The notes under the pieces: generated by a model
Database searches by the model: none
Told to the model about the DNA's origin: nothing
Seen by the model: only the letters and a program-made list of their open reading frames with translations
Assembly (NCBI GenBank): GCA_947630215.1
Contig: CANRGX010000023.1
Location: forward strand, 1-37,260
Source of the DNA: an uncultured Eisenbergiella sp.
Lineage (GTDB): Bacteria > Bacillota > Clostridia > Lachnospirales > Lachnospiraceae
Reading direction: 5' to 3'
DNA length: 37,260 nt
Position numbers and translations under genes: made by a program
Shown: piece after piece, positions 24,750-32,733 of the stretch
Layout: every line of letters begins with the position of its first letter
Position numbering within the stretch: position 1 is the stretch's first letter

Positions 24750-25620
24750 CGTCCGTTTTGTCCTCCTCTTTCGGTACAAGATCGATCACAACCAGCTCGG
24801 CAGGGTTGAACAGCCGGATCGGAATCGTGTGACTTCCCATTCCCCGGCTCACCACCATCCGCCGCCCGTCCTTTTCAAACAGACCGCCGTCATATTTGGG
24901 AAACAGTCTGAGAGAGGTGGACAGCACGCCGCCCACAAAAGGCAGCCGTACAATGCCGCCGTGCAGATGCCCGGAGAGGGTCAGATCGGCCCCCCAGGCC
25001 GCATAGGTTTCAAAGAAATCGGGATTGTGTGCCAGCAGCAGGACATAATCGTCCCGAATGACCTTTCCCGCCAGGCTTTCCAGCTGTTTGGGCGAAAAAC
25101 ATGGCCGCAGGAGCTTCCGGTACGTATCCTCCGGCAGACACAGCCCGTATACCCGAAGCCCCAGCGAAGGGAAATGGACGCTTTCGTTTTGCAGATAGCG
25201 GATGCCACTCTCCTGCAGGCAGCGCCGCAGACGCTCCGCCTTGTCGCCGTAGGCCTGCGGATCCGAAAAAATCCTCTGTTCGTGGTTTCCGTCCGTAAAA
25301 CAGACCGGAAACTCTCCCGCCAGGGTGCGCAGCAGCTCCTCCGCCGGCGTCTGGTCCTGTTCCTTTACCGAGGTGACCATATCTCCCGCGCACAGAATCA
25401 AATCCGGCTTCTGCGCCCGGATCGCCTGCAAAAGCTTAGCGTTGCCGGCGCCGTACTGCCGGTTGTGCAGATCTGCCAGCAGGATCAGGCGCACTCTGCC
25501 CCTGATCCTGCGATCCGAAATCCGATAGGAAACTGTCACAAACCGGCTGCTGTCATATACGGCCACAGCTGCAAGCAGGCCGCACAGAAGGACAACCAGC
25601 GCCCCCGCCACGTACCACAT
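24718..25620 (-). CDS. Membrane-anchored metallophosphoesterase (YkuE/calcineurin-like)
   Basis: The 300-residue protein has an N-terminal membrane helix (about 2-22) and a calcineurin-like phosphoesterase domain. The binuclear metal ligands are visible: D50-x-H52 (LADLHN), D80 (CAGDMV), N112-H113 (DGNHE), H198 (LAHNPD), H218 and H220 (SGHLHGG). Relatives such as YkuE and YaeI act on lipid-linked or wall-related phosphates, but the substrate here is unknown. The start is uncertain: ATG at 25620 is 12 bases from AGGAG, while TTG at 25629 is only three bases from it. Its 3' end overlaps scpA. Confidence 0.88.
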   Translation of the reverse strand: MWYVAGALVVLLCGLLAAVAVYDSSRFVTVSYRISDRRIRGRVRLILLADLHNRQYGAGNAKLLQAIRAQKPDLILCAGDMVTSVKEQDQTPAEELLRTLAGEFPVCFTDGNHEQRIFSDPQAYGDKAERLRRCLQESGIRYLQNESVHFPSLGLRVYGLCLPEDTYRKLLRPCFSPKQLESLAGKVIRDDYVLLLAHNPDFFETYAAWGADLTLSGHLHGGIVRLPFVGGVLSTSLRLFPKYDGGLFEKDGRRMVVSRGMGSHTIPIRLFNPAELVVIDLVPKEEDKTDDGAGSKAGSL

Positions 25621-25641
25621 CAATCCCAAGCACTCCTGTAT

Positions 25642-25671
25642 CTGCGGCGCCTGCCTTGCCCTGCGCCGCAG
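25642..25671. other. GC-rich hairpin between the second D,D-carboxypeptidase and the metallophosphoesterase
   Basis: A perfect 9-bp inverted repeat, CTGCGGCGC (25642-25650) and GCGCCGCAG (25663-25671), with a 12-base loop. A T-rich tract (TTTCTTTT) follows only on the plus strand, so as an intrinsic terminator it would stop antisense transcription. On the minus strand it lies four bases before the AGGAG of the metallophosphoesterase gene and could affect its translation. Confidence 0.5.
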
Positions 25672-25707
25672 TTTCTTTTACGAAAAGTATACCACACTTT
25701 CCTTCAT

Positions 25708-26904
25708 TTACAAAAGGAAAGATCCGATGATTTTTCCCAGATAATCCCGATAGCGCGCTTTTTTTACGCTGGACGCAAACAGGATGGGCACCGATCCAAT
25801 CTGTTCGCCGTTTAAAAAGTACCGGGCCTCTCCCGCGCTGTCTCCCGCCCGGATGGGGGCGGACACGCTTTCGGGCAGTTCTATCTTTTTCTGGATCATC
25901 TCCACGTCGTTACCTTCCACGTCCAGATAGGAAAAACCGGAATCATAGGCCAGATCCACCGTTTCCTCCACGCCGCCCTCCACCTTCATGGGCAAAAGCT
26001 TCTCCCTGTTGTCATCCCGGTACAGGGCGCTTACGCTGTATCCGTAGTTGAGCAGCGCAGCCGCGTCCGCAAACCGGGAGGGAGAATCGGGGGCCGACAT
26101 AATCACGGCAATCAGCTCCACATCGTCCTTTCTTGCCGTGGCCGACAGACAGTATTTCGCCTTCCCCGTATATCCCGTTTTCAGCCCGGTGGCCCACTGG
26201 TACTGCTTGAGCAGTTTATTGGTGGAAGAAAGGGTGAAAACGGAACTGCCCCGGGCCGTGGTATGGGTGATGTCCTCCATCCAGATACCGGTATAGCGGT
26301 AAACCTCCGGATAGTTTTTCACCAGTTCCCGGCTCATGATGGCCACGTCCCTGGCGCTGGTATGATGATCGTCTGAATCGGTCAGGCCGCAGCAGTCTTC
26401 AAACCGGGTGTTGGTCATGGAAAGTTCTTGGGCCTTCTGGTTCATCATCGCCACAAAGGCTTCCTCGCTGCCGGCGATATGCTCCGCCATGGCCGCGGCC
26501 GCGTCGTTTCCGCTGGCGACGGCAATGCACTTGATCAGCGTATCCACCGTCTGCAGCTCCCCGGTTTCCAGAAACACCTGGGAACCGCCCATGGAACGGG
26601 CGTGTTCGCTGGTGATCACCTCGTCCGTCAGTTTGATTTTCCCTTTGTCCAGCGCCTCAAAAATCAACAGAAGCGTCATGATTTTTGTGATGCTGGCCGG
26701 GGCGCAGATCCGATCCGCGTCCTTTTCGTATATGACTTTTCCTGTGGAAACCTCCAATAAAATGGCAGAAGGGGCCGAGATGCTGACGGCTCCTTCTGCC
26801 GCTTCTGCCGCATATGCGTACCGCGCCGGGGCGGCGGCCAGCGCAAGAACCATAAGGGCCGAAAGCAGGCACGAAACCGCGCGTTTTTTGAAACAAACGC
26901 TCAT
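25708..26904 (-). CDS. D-alanyl-D-alanine carboxypeptidase (DacF-like, S11 family)
   Basis: The 398-residue exported penicillin-binding protein has a signal peptide (about 8-32, cleavage near AYA-AE). The active-site motifs are S71-I-T-K74 (APASITKIMT), S131-G-N133 (VASGNDAAAAMAEH) and K242-T-G (GLKTGYTGKA). A C-terminal beta domain and a hydrophobic end (GKIIGSFLL) follow. The SGN motif and layout are like DacF/DacA of spore formers. It differs clearly from the second carboxypeptidase at 21993 (SHN motif), so the two are not a recent duplication. The start has GGAG five bases upstream. Confidence 0.93.
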   Translation of the reverse strand: MSVCFKKRAVSCLLSALMVLALAAAPARYAYAAEAAEGAVSISAPSAILLEVSTGKVIYEKDADRICAPASITKIMTLLLIFEALDKGKIKLTDEVITSEHARSMGGSQVFLETGELQTVDTLIKCIAVASGNDAAAAMAEHIAGSEEAFVAMMNQKAQELSMTNTRFEDCCGLTDSDDHHTSARDVAIMSRELVKNYPEVYRYTGIWMEDITHTTARGSSVFTLSSTNKLLKQYQWATGLKTGYTGKAKYCLSATARKDDVELIAVIMSAPDSPSRFADAAALLNYGYSVSALYRDDNREKLLPMKVEGGVEETVDLAYDSGFSYLDVEGNDVEMIQKKIELPESVSAPIRAGDSAGEARYFLNGEQIGSVPILFASSVKKARYRDYLGKIIGSFLL

Positions 26905-26993
26905 ATAGGTACTCCGTCCTGAAAATCCTTATCTATTCTTATGCGCTGATTTTCTGATTCAGACGTCACAGCCGTCCTTTGCGCCGGTAGAAG

Positions 26994-28469
26994 TTACGGC
27001 GCAACCTGCGTCTGCGTTCCCTGCGTCTGCGCGGCCATGGCCTGGGCCTGCGCCAGCACCTGTTCCACCACGGCAGGATCCACCACCTGACCTGTGCTGC
27101 TGTCAAGCATGGTGCCTGTGGCAGGATCGTAAACCCAGGCCGCCGGATTGACCGTCTGGGAGGGATCCGCCACCGGTACAGCTGTCGCGATCCCGGCCGC
27201 GTCAAAGGCGTACAAAACACCGTCTATGGTCAGAGTGGTATTGACCGCCATGGTTCCGTCCGCCTGGAAATAACGCATTCCCGTCATATCGGTGTACCAG
27301 CCAAACTGCATCGAACCGTCCGCGCCAAACAGATAGGTCTGCCCTGCCACACTCGTCAGCCCCACCGCCATCAGACCGGCGGGATTGAAATAATATTGTT
27401 TCTGATCCACGGTCAGCAATTCGTCCGCCGCCATGCTTCCATCCGCTTTGAAATAGCGCATACCGGCGGTCGGATCCGCGTAAAAGCCGTGGTACATCGC
27501 GCCGTCCTCTCCGAACAGATAGACCTTGCCGTCCAGAGGCAGCAGCCCCTTGTAGAGCAGTCCGTTCTGCCAGAAATAATACTGCTTTTCCCCAATGGTG
27601 GAAAGTCCCTTATACAGGTGTCCGTCCGCCGGATCCGTATAGAACAGATTCACTCCGTCGCCCAGCCAGCCCCGCTTATACAGAGAACCGTCCACGTCCA
27701 TAAAATACGTGTTCCCGTTATCCTCCACAAAGCCGTACTGCATCCGGTAATTTCTGTAATAGTAGGTCTTGCCGTTCCGATCCGTGAACCCGTTGGCAAT
27801 GATGAGGTTGGAGAAATCCTTGAACTGGTAATTCAGATCCACCCTGCCTGCAATTCCCGGCACCGAACCCGAGCTGGAAAACTGCCAGAACGAGGGCCCC
27901 GGATAATCACAGGTCGTATTGTACTGGGCGATCCATTTATCATAGGGGACGCCGCTGATCTTCTCGCTGGCCCAGTTTTTGCTGGCATAGAGCATGGGAT
28001 AATACCCCGCCGCCAGCACGGTGTTGCAAAAGGCCACCGTCAGCGCCGCCAGCTGATCCGGCGTCATGTTTTTATGTACCGTATCCTCCAGATCATAGAC
28101 CACCGGCAGGCTCACCGAATAGGGCGCCAGGGCCGCGATGGCAAACTGGGCCTCCGTAATGGCGCCCTCCACCGTTGTGGCATAAGAATACACGTAGGCG
28201 CCGACCTTCATTCCGACGGCGGAAGCGCCCGCCATATTCACGCCAAAATACGGATCCAGACCGCTCTTGGCGCTTCCGATTTTGATGAAAGCAAAATCAT
28301 AGCCCGCATTCTTCACCGCGCTCCAGTTCACCGCGCCCTGATACTGGGAAACGTCAATTCCCTTGGCTATCGGGCCTGCGGCCTGCGCCTGCACGCCCGC
28401 TCCCAAAAAAGTCCCTGCCGCCACAAAAAAAGCCAGCAGAAGTCCTGTCATACGTCTTTTTAAAGTCAT
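26994..28469 (-). CDS. Secreted GH25 lysozyme with C-terminal cell-wall-binding repeats
   Basis: The 491-residue protein has a signal peptide (about 1-31, QAQA-AG) and a glycoside hydrolase 25 muramidase domain (about 33-220). Catalytic D39 (GIDVSQYQG) and the acidic cluster D126-L-E128-D (VVYDLED) are present. About eight choline-binding-like repeats of some 20 residues follow (about 225-425, e.g. GMRYFKADGSMA and GMRYFQADGTMA), then a Gln/Thr/Ala-rich tail. It should cleave peptidoglycan outside the cell, either self wall remodelling or lysis of others. Ribosome binding site GGAGGAC precedes the ATG. The gap of 89 bases to the DacF-like gene shows no clear terminator. Confidence 0.93.
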   Translation of the reverse strand: MTLKRRMTGLLLAFFVAAGTFLGAGVQAQAAGPIAKGIDVSQYQGAVNWSAVKNAGYDFAFIKIGSAKSGLDPYFGVNMAGASAVGMKVGAYVYSYATTVEGAITEAQFAIAALAPYSVSLPVVYDLEDTVHKNMTPDQLAALTVAFCNTVLAAGYYPMLYASKNWASEKISGVPYDKWIAQYNTTCDYPGPSFWQFSSSGSVPGIAGRVDLNYQFKDFSNLIIANGFTDRNGKTYYYRNYRMQYGFVEDNGNTYFMDVDGSLYKRGWLGDGVNLFYTDPADGHLYKGLSTIGEKQYYFWQNGLLYKGLLPLDGKVYLFGEDGAMYHGFYADPTAGMRYFKADGSMAADELLTVDQKQYYFNPAGLMAVGLTSVAGQTYLFGADGSMQFGWYTDMTGMRYFQADGTMAVNTTLTIDGVLYAFDAAGIATAVPVADPSQTVNPAAWVYDPATGTMLDSSTGQVVDPAVVEQVLAQAQAMAAQTQGTQTQVAP

Positions 28470-28545
28470 TTGTCCTCCGATCCTGCCGCCGCAGCGGCGC
28501 CCTCATGATACGGAAAAACGCCGATTTTCTCCGTAACCGTATAAG

Positions 28546-28576
28546 AAAGTCCCTGGGGCTCTACCTCAGGGACTTT
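28546..28576 (-). terminator. Terminator of rpsU
   Basis: A perfect 10-bp inverted repeat, AAAGTCCCTG (28546-28555) and CAGGGACTTT (28567-28576), that can extend inwards with G-C pairs. It begins seven bases past the rpsU stop. On the minus strand it is followed by CTTATAC, modestly U-rich. Confidence 0.7.
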
Positions 28577-28582
28577 ATGCCA

Positions 28583-28759
28583 TTAGTTGTATTTGCGCTT
28601 TCTTGCCGCTTCCGACTTTTTCTTACGCTTGACGCTGGGTTTCTCGTAATGCTCCCTTTTGCGAATCTCCTGCTGGATACCGGCCTTCGCACAGCTTCTC
28701 TTGAAACGACGCAGAGCGCTGTCTAAAGATTCGTTCTCTTTCACGATAATATTAGACAT
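28583..28759 (-). CDS. rpsU: 30S ribosomal protein S21
   Basis: A 58-residue basic protein starting [20 protein letters not shown] and ending [11 protein letters not shown]. It matches bacterial S21 over its whole length, including the C-x3[15 protein letters not shown] core. S21 sits on the 30S platform near the mRNA exit and helps initiation. A GGAGG lies about 14 bases before the ATG, rather far, with a GGTGTGAG nearer. It has its own promoter (28844-28871) and terminator (28546-28576), so it is monocistronic. Confidence 0.97.
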   Translation of the reverse strand: MSNIIVKENESLDSALRRFKRSCAKAGIQQEIRKREHYEKPSVKRKKKSEAARKRKYN

Positions 28760-28843
28760 ATCTCACACCTGACCTCCCTTCAGTCCCGTCTCGTATCTTG
28801 ACTGATTGGGTTAATAGTGCGCACAAACCTCATGCACAAAATC

Positions 28844-28871
28844 ATTATAACAAAAATCCCCGGTTCGTCAA
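28844..28871 (-). promoter_or_regulatory. Strong sigma-A promoter of rpsU
   Basis: Minus-strand TTGACG (28866-28871), a 16-base spacer and a perfect TATAAT (28844-28849) with an extended TG at the usual place. Transcription would begin near 28837, giving a leader of about 78 bases. It lies between alaS and rpsU, so rpsU does not depend on alaS transcription. Confidence 0.8.
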
Positions 28872-28886
28872 CAGTTTTTTTCAAAT

Positions 28887-31529
28887 TTACGCAAAAAGCT
28901 GTCCTTCCAGAACCGCTGCAGCCTCCGCCAGCGCGGCCGCAATGCCCGCAGGATTCTTCCCGCCTGCCTGCGCCATATTGGGGCGTCCGCCGCCGCCGCC
29001 GCCCACCAGGCCTGCGATTCCCTTGATCAGATTGCCCGCGTGCGCGCCCTTTTCCATGGCGCTCTGTGTGGCCATGGCGATCAGGTTCACCCTGCCGTCC
29101 TTTGCGGATGCCAGCACCACGACGCCCTCTCCGAGCTTTTCCTTGAGCTGATCGCCCAGTTCCCTGAGACCGTTGATATCCACATCCGCCACGTCTGCGG
29201 CAAGCAGCTTCACGCCCTTTACCACAACCGTCTTATCCATCACGTCGCCCAGCGCTTCTCTGGCGGCCTTTCCCTTTAAGGACTCGTTTTCGCTCTGCAG
29301 CGCCCGCATATCCGTCAGCATATGCTCCAGACGCTCCTTAAGCGTATCCGGCGTGGCTTTCACGACGCGCGCCGCTTCCTCCAGCTTCTTTTCCACGCCG
29401 CGGTAGTAGTCGAACACGCCCTGCCCGGTCAGCGCCTCGATCCGGCGCACGCCTGCGGCCACGCCGTTCTCGGACAGAATTTTAAACGCGCGGATCTGGC
29501 TGGTGTTGCCCACATGGGTGCCGCCGCACAGCTCCTTGGAATAGTCGCCCATATACACCACGCGCACCGTGTCGCCGTATTTCTCGCCGAACAGCGCCAT
29601 GGCCCCGGACTGCTTCGCCTCCTCAATGGACATGACCCTGGTTTCCACCGGCAGGGCCGCCGCGATCTTTTCATTGACCCGGCGCTCCACCTCCGCCAGT
29701 TCGTCCTCCGTCATGGCCGTAAAATGGGAGAAGTCAAACCGCAGCCGGTCCGCGTTGTTCAAAGATCCCTGCTGCTCCACATGGGTTCCCAGGACCTCCC
29801 GCAGCGCCTTCTGGAGCAGATGCGTGGCGCTGTGGTTCTTACAGGTATTCTGCCGGTTATCGGCATCTACGCACAAGGATACGGTATCGCCCAGCCGGAA
29901 CATTCCCCGGGTCACGCGTCCCACATGGCCGACCTTGCCGCCCTTTAATTTTATCGTTTCTTCTACCGTAAAGGCGCCCTCCGGGCCGGTGATCGTGCCG
30001 ACATCGCCCTCCTGACCGCCCATGGTGGCGTAAAACGGCGTTTCCTCTACAAGGATGGTACCGCTCTGCCCGTCGGTCAGGGCCTCCACCACTTCGCTGT
30101 CGGTGGTCATGGCGTTGATCACAGAAGCATGCTGCAGTCTGTCATAGCCCACAAAAACGGAGGTAAGAGCCGGATCGACAGACTCGTAAACCGTCACGTC
30201 CGCTCCCATATAGTTGGTGGTTTTGCGGGCCGCCCGGGCCATCTTTTTCTGTTTTTGCATGGCGGCGTCAAACCCGGCCTCGTCCACTTTAAAATCCTTT
30301 TCCGCCAGGATTTCCCTGGTCAGATCCAGCGGGAAGCCATAGGTATCATACAGACGGAACGCGTCCTCGCCGGCCAGCGTAAAGGTACCCTCCTTCGCCA
30401 TCTTTTCTTCCAGCTGGGAAAGAATCTCCAGGCCCTGATCGATGGTTCTGTCAAATTTGTGTTCTTCCTGGGTCAGCACGTTGAAAATAAACGCCTTTTT
30501 CTCCTCCAGCTCCGGATATCCGTCCCGGCTGCCCTCGATGACCGTCCGGCTCAGGTTGGCCAGAAATTCGCCTTCGATCCCCAGAAGCCTGCCGTGGCGC
30601 GCCGCCCGGCGGATGATCCGGCGCAGCACGTATCCGCGTCCCTCATTGGAGGGAAGGATCCCGTCGGAAATCATGAACGTGGCGCTGCGGATATGATCCG
30701 TGACAATCCGGATGGAAACGTCCCAGTCGTGCTCCTGATGGTACGCCTTGCCCGCCAGCTCGCACACGCGGCTGCGCAGCGCGAAAATGGTGTCGATATC
30801 GAAAATGGAATCCACGTCCTGCACCACCGCCGCCAGACGCTCCAGCCCCATTCCGGTGTCGATATTCTTCTGCTCCAGCTCCGTGTACTTGCCGTGGCCG
30901 TCGTTGTCAAACTGCGTGAACACGTTGTTCCACACCTCGATATAGCGGTCGCAGTCGCAGCCCACGGTACAGCCCGGTTTCCCGCATCCGTACTTTTCGC
31001 CGCGGTCGTAATAGATCTCGGAGCAGGGGCCGCAGGGGCCGGATCCGTGCTCCCAGAAATTGTCCTCTTTTCCGAACCGGTAAATGCGCTCTGCCGGAAT
31101 ACCGATCTCTTTGTTCCAAATATCGAAGGCCTCGTCATCCTCCAGATAGACGGAAGGATAGAGCCTGTCGGGATCCAGACCCACCACCTGGGTCAAAAAT
31201 TCCCAGCTCCAGGCGATGGCCTCCTTTTTGAAATAATCGCCGAAGGAAAAGTTCCCCAGCATCTCAAAAAAGGTGCCGTGCCGGGCAGTTTTTCCGATAT
31301 TCTCGATATCGCCGGTACGGATGCACTTCTGACAGGTGGTGACCCGTCTGCGGGGCGGGATCTCCTGTCCGGTAAAGTAGGGCTTTAAAGGGGCCATGCC
31401 GGAATTGATCAGCAGCAGGCTGTTATCGTTGTGCGGCACGAGGGAAAAACTTTTCATCACCAAATGTCCCTTGCTCTCAAAGAAATCCAGGAACATTCTC
31501 CTCAGTTCATTCACGCCGTATGCTTTCAT
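28887..31529 (-). CDS. alaS: Alanyl-tRNA synthetase
   Basis: Charges tRNA-Ala and edits mischarged Ser/Gly. The 880-residue protein has the class II motifs in the first 250 residues (INSGMAPLKPYF, and TARHGTFFEMLGNFSFGDYF). A Cys-rich insert at about 182-193 (CGKPGC, CDCD) is typical of many Clostridia. The editing domain has H566-x3-H570 and C668/H672 (LCGGTHVG), and the C-terminal Gly-rich C-Ala domain is present. All expected zinc and catalytic ligands are present. The ATG at 31529 follows GGAGGAAG; the frame to 31544 would put that site inside the gene. The leader is only about 38 bases, too short for a T-box riboswitch. Confidence 0.98.
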   Translation of the reverse strand: MKAYGVNELRRMFLDFFESKGHLVMKSFSLVPHNDNSLLLINSGMAPLKPYFTGQEIPPRRRVTTCQKCIRTGDIENIGKTARHGTFFEMLGNFSFGDYFKKEAIAWSWEFLTQVVGLDPDRLYPSVYLEDDEAFDIWNKEIGIPAERIYRFGKEDNFWEHGSGPCGPCSEIYYDRGEKYGCGKPGCTVGCDCDRYIEVWNNVFTQFDNDGHGKYTELEQKNIDTGMGLERLAAVVQDVDSIFDIDTIFALRSRVCELAGKAYHQEHDWDVSIRIVTDHIRSATFMISDGILPSNEGRGYVLRRIIRRAARHGRLLGIEGEFLANLSRTVIEGSRDGYPELEEKKAFIFNVLTQEEHKFDRTIDQGLEILSQLEEKMAKEGTFTLAGEDAFRLYDTYGFPLDLTREILAEKDFKVDEAGFDAAMQKQKKMARAARKTTNYMGADVTVYESVDPALTSVFVGYDRLQHASVINAMTTDSEVVEALTDGQSGTILVEETPFYATMGGQEGDVGTITGPEGAFTVEETIKLKGGKVGHVGRVTRGMFRLGDTVSLCVDADNRQNTCKNHSATHLLQKALREVLGTHVEQQGSLNNADRLRFDFSHFTAMTEDELAEVERRVNEKIAAALPVETRVMSIEEAKQSGAMALFGEKYGDTVRVVYMGDYSKELCGGTHVGNTSQIRAFKILSENGVAAGVRRIEALTGQGVFDYYRGVEKKLEEAARVVKATPDTLKERLEHMLTDMRALQSENESLKGKAAREALGDVMDKTVVVKGVKLLAADVADVDINGLRELGDQLKEKLGEGVVVLASAKDGRVNLIAMATQSAMEKGAHAGNLIKGIAGLVGGGGGGRPNMAQAGGKNPAGIAAALAEAAAVLEGQLFA

Positions 31530-31573
31530 ATCTTCTTCCTCCAAACCTTTCGGCTTTGCTCATAATCTCAAAC

Positions 31574-31602
31574 ATTATAGAGTTCTTTTTACGGCTTGTC
31601 AA
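31574..31602 (-). promoter_or_regulatory. Consensus sigma-A promoter of alaS
   Basis: Minus-strand TTGACA (31597-31602), exactly 17 bases, then TATAAT (31574-31579): a perfect match to the housekeeping consensus. It begins one base after the stop codon of the degV-type gene, with no terminator between. Transcripts from upstream could therefore also run into alaS. Confidence 0.9.
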
Positions 31603-31603
31603 C

Positions 31604-32491
31604 CTATAATGTCCGCTCGTCTCCCCAGAAGAAAAGGGCTACCGTGCCCGGGCCGGTGTGGGAGCCGATGACCGTGCCGATGTCGTTGATGAGGACTCTG
31701 CCGTCCAGATTCTGGAAAAGCTCCTCCACCATACGCGCCACCGTCTCCGCGTCCTCCCGCCGGTCGGAATGGGACATATAGCATTTGCCGGAATAGGAAT
31801 GCCCGTCCTGGGCGTGCTCCTCCATCTGTCTTACCATCGCCCGGATGACCTGTTTCTTGCCGCGGTGTTTGGTGCGCGGGATCAGCTTACCCTCGGAATT
31901 GACGTTCAGCAGCGGGCAGATATTCAGTGTCTGTCCGAAGAATCCGGCCACCTTGGACACCCGGCCGCCCCGGATAAAGCTGGTCAGATCCGTCGTGAAA
32001 AACCAGTGGTGCAGACGCAGCTTGTTGGCCTCCAGCCAGGCCGCGTTCTCCGAAAGCGTCATGCCTTTTTTCTGATTTTCCAGGGCCTGCGTCAGCAAAA
32101 GCCCGAATCCCGAGGACGCCGCCAGGGAATCGATCACCACGACACTGCAGCCGGGATAGCGTTCCTCCAGCAGCGCTTTCGCCAGATTGGCCGAGTTGAC
32201 GGTGCCGGATATGCCGCTGGACAGCGCCAGATGCAGCACGTCCCTGCCCTGCTGCAGAATGGGCTCGAACAGGGCGCAGTATTCCTCCACATTGACCTGG
32301 GAGGTTACAGGCTGCGCGCCGTCCGCTATTTGTTTGTAAAAAGCCGAAGGACTGATGGAACTGTATAAATCATCCGTGTAATCCCTGCCGTCGATCTGAT
32401 AATGAAACATCACATAGGGGATCCGGTTGTCTTCCATATACTGCCTGCTCATGTCCGCCGTCGAGCAGCTGGTGATGGTGTACTCTCTCAT
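31604..32491 (-). CDS. DegV-family fatty-acid-binding protein
   Basis: The 295-residue protein shows the DegV family pattern: S-C-S-T-A-D at the start, PVTSQVN (about 61-67), the fatty-acid carboxylate site SSGISGT (about 91-97), and IDSLAASSGFGLLL. DegV proteins bind a fatty acid and in Firmicutes act as FakB subunits that present exogenous fatty acids to the kinase FakA. No fakA is nearby, so that role is by family only. GGAGGAAA precedes the ATG, and a good promoter lies at 32555-32583. Confidence 0.92.
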   Translation of the reverse strand: MREYTITSCSTADMSRQYMEDNRIPYVMFHYQIDGRDYTDDLYSSISPSAFYKQIADGAQPVTSQVNVEEYCALFEPILQQGRDVLHLALSSGISGTVNSANLAKALLEERYPGCSVVVIDSLAASSGFGLLLTQALENQKKGMTLSENAAWLEANKLRLHHWFFTTDLTSFIRGGRVSKVAGFFGQTLNICPLLNVNSEGKLIPRTKHRGKKQVIRAMVRQMEEHAQDGHSYSGKCYMSHSDRREDAETVARMVEELFQNLDGRVLINDIGTVIGSHTGPGTVALFFWGDERTL

Positions 32492-32554
32492 TTTTTCCTC
32501 CGTTCCAGAGCGCGGTTTTGTCCCGCTCCCGTTTTTTGCAAACCATTCTTTTAC

Positions 32555-32583
32555 ATTATAGTAAATCCGCGGTTTTCTTACAA
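32555..32583 (-). promoter_or_regulatory. Sigma-A promoter of the degV-type gene
   Basis: Minus-strand TTGTAA (32578-32583), 17-base spacer, TATAAT (32555-32560). Predicted start near 32548 with a leader of about 57 bases. It diverges from the rarA promoter 50 bases away. Confidence 0.75.
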
Positions 32584-32632
32584 GATCAAACCGAAAAAAA
32601 CCACAGGACAGGAAGGAAACGACGGTTTTTTC

Positions 32633-32661
32633 TTGACCGTTTTGGGGGTTGGTGGTAAACT
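32633..32661 (+). promoter_or_regulatory. Sigma-A promoter of rarA
   Basis: TTGACC (32633-32638), 17-base spacer, TAAACT (32656-32661) with an extended TG at 32653-32654. Transcription would start near 32668, so the LexA-like site at 32668-32682 overlaps the start point. The leader is about 66 bases. Confidence 0.7.
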
Positions 32662-32667
32662 GTTATC

Positions 32668-32682
32668 AGAACAAACGTTTGC
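32668..32682 (+). promoter_or_regulatory. LexA (SOS) box-like operator at the rarA start site
   Basis: The sequence AGAACAAACGTTTGC matches the core GAACRNRYGTTY of the Bacillus-type LexA box at 12 of 12 positions; only the outermost bases differ. It is nested in a longer dyad, CAGAACA-N10-TGTTCTG (32667-32690), and contains the perfect palindrome CAAACGTTTG (32672-32681). Its place directly downstream of the -10 is ideal for repression. LexA control is inferred from the pattern only; another dimeric repressor could use the longer dyad. Confidence 0.55.
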
Positions 32683-32733
32683 CTGTTCTGTCGGACAGCG
32701 CTCCGGCAGAGGGCCCTCGGAAGGGAGACCGAT

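Noticed and set aside
21993-26904. The two D,D-carboxypeptidases as a recent tandem duplication
   Set aside because: Their active-site motifs (SHN versus SGN), lengths and C-terminal domains differ too much for a recent copy.
26908-26965. Hairpin GAAAATC/GATTTTC between the GH25 lysozyme and the DacF-like gene as a terminator
   Set aside because: The 7-bp AT-rich arms are about 20 bases apart and no U tract follows; likely chance.
28511-28535. Imperfect inverted repeat ACGGAGAAAA/TTTTTCCGT upstream of the GH25 gene as a second terminator
   Set aside because: The arms are imperfect and AT-rich, and a far better terminator for rpsU lies just before it.
30129-31388. A 419-codon plus-strand open frame within alaS
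   Set aside because: Antisense shadow of alaS, which has every expected motif.
31530-31603. T-box riboswitch in front of alaS
   Set aside because: The predicted leader is only about 38 bases and lacks a specifier stem or the T-box sequence.
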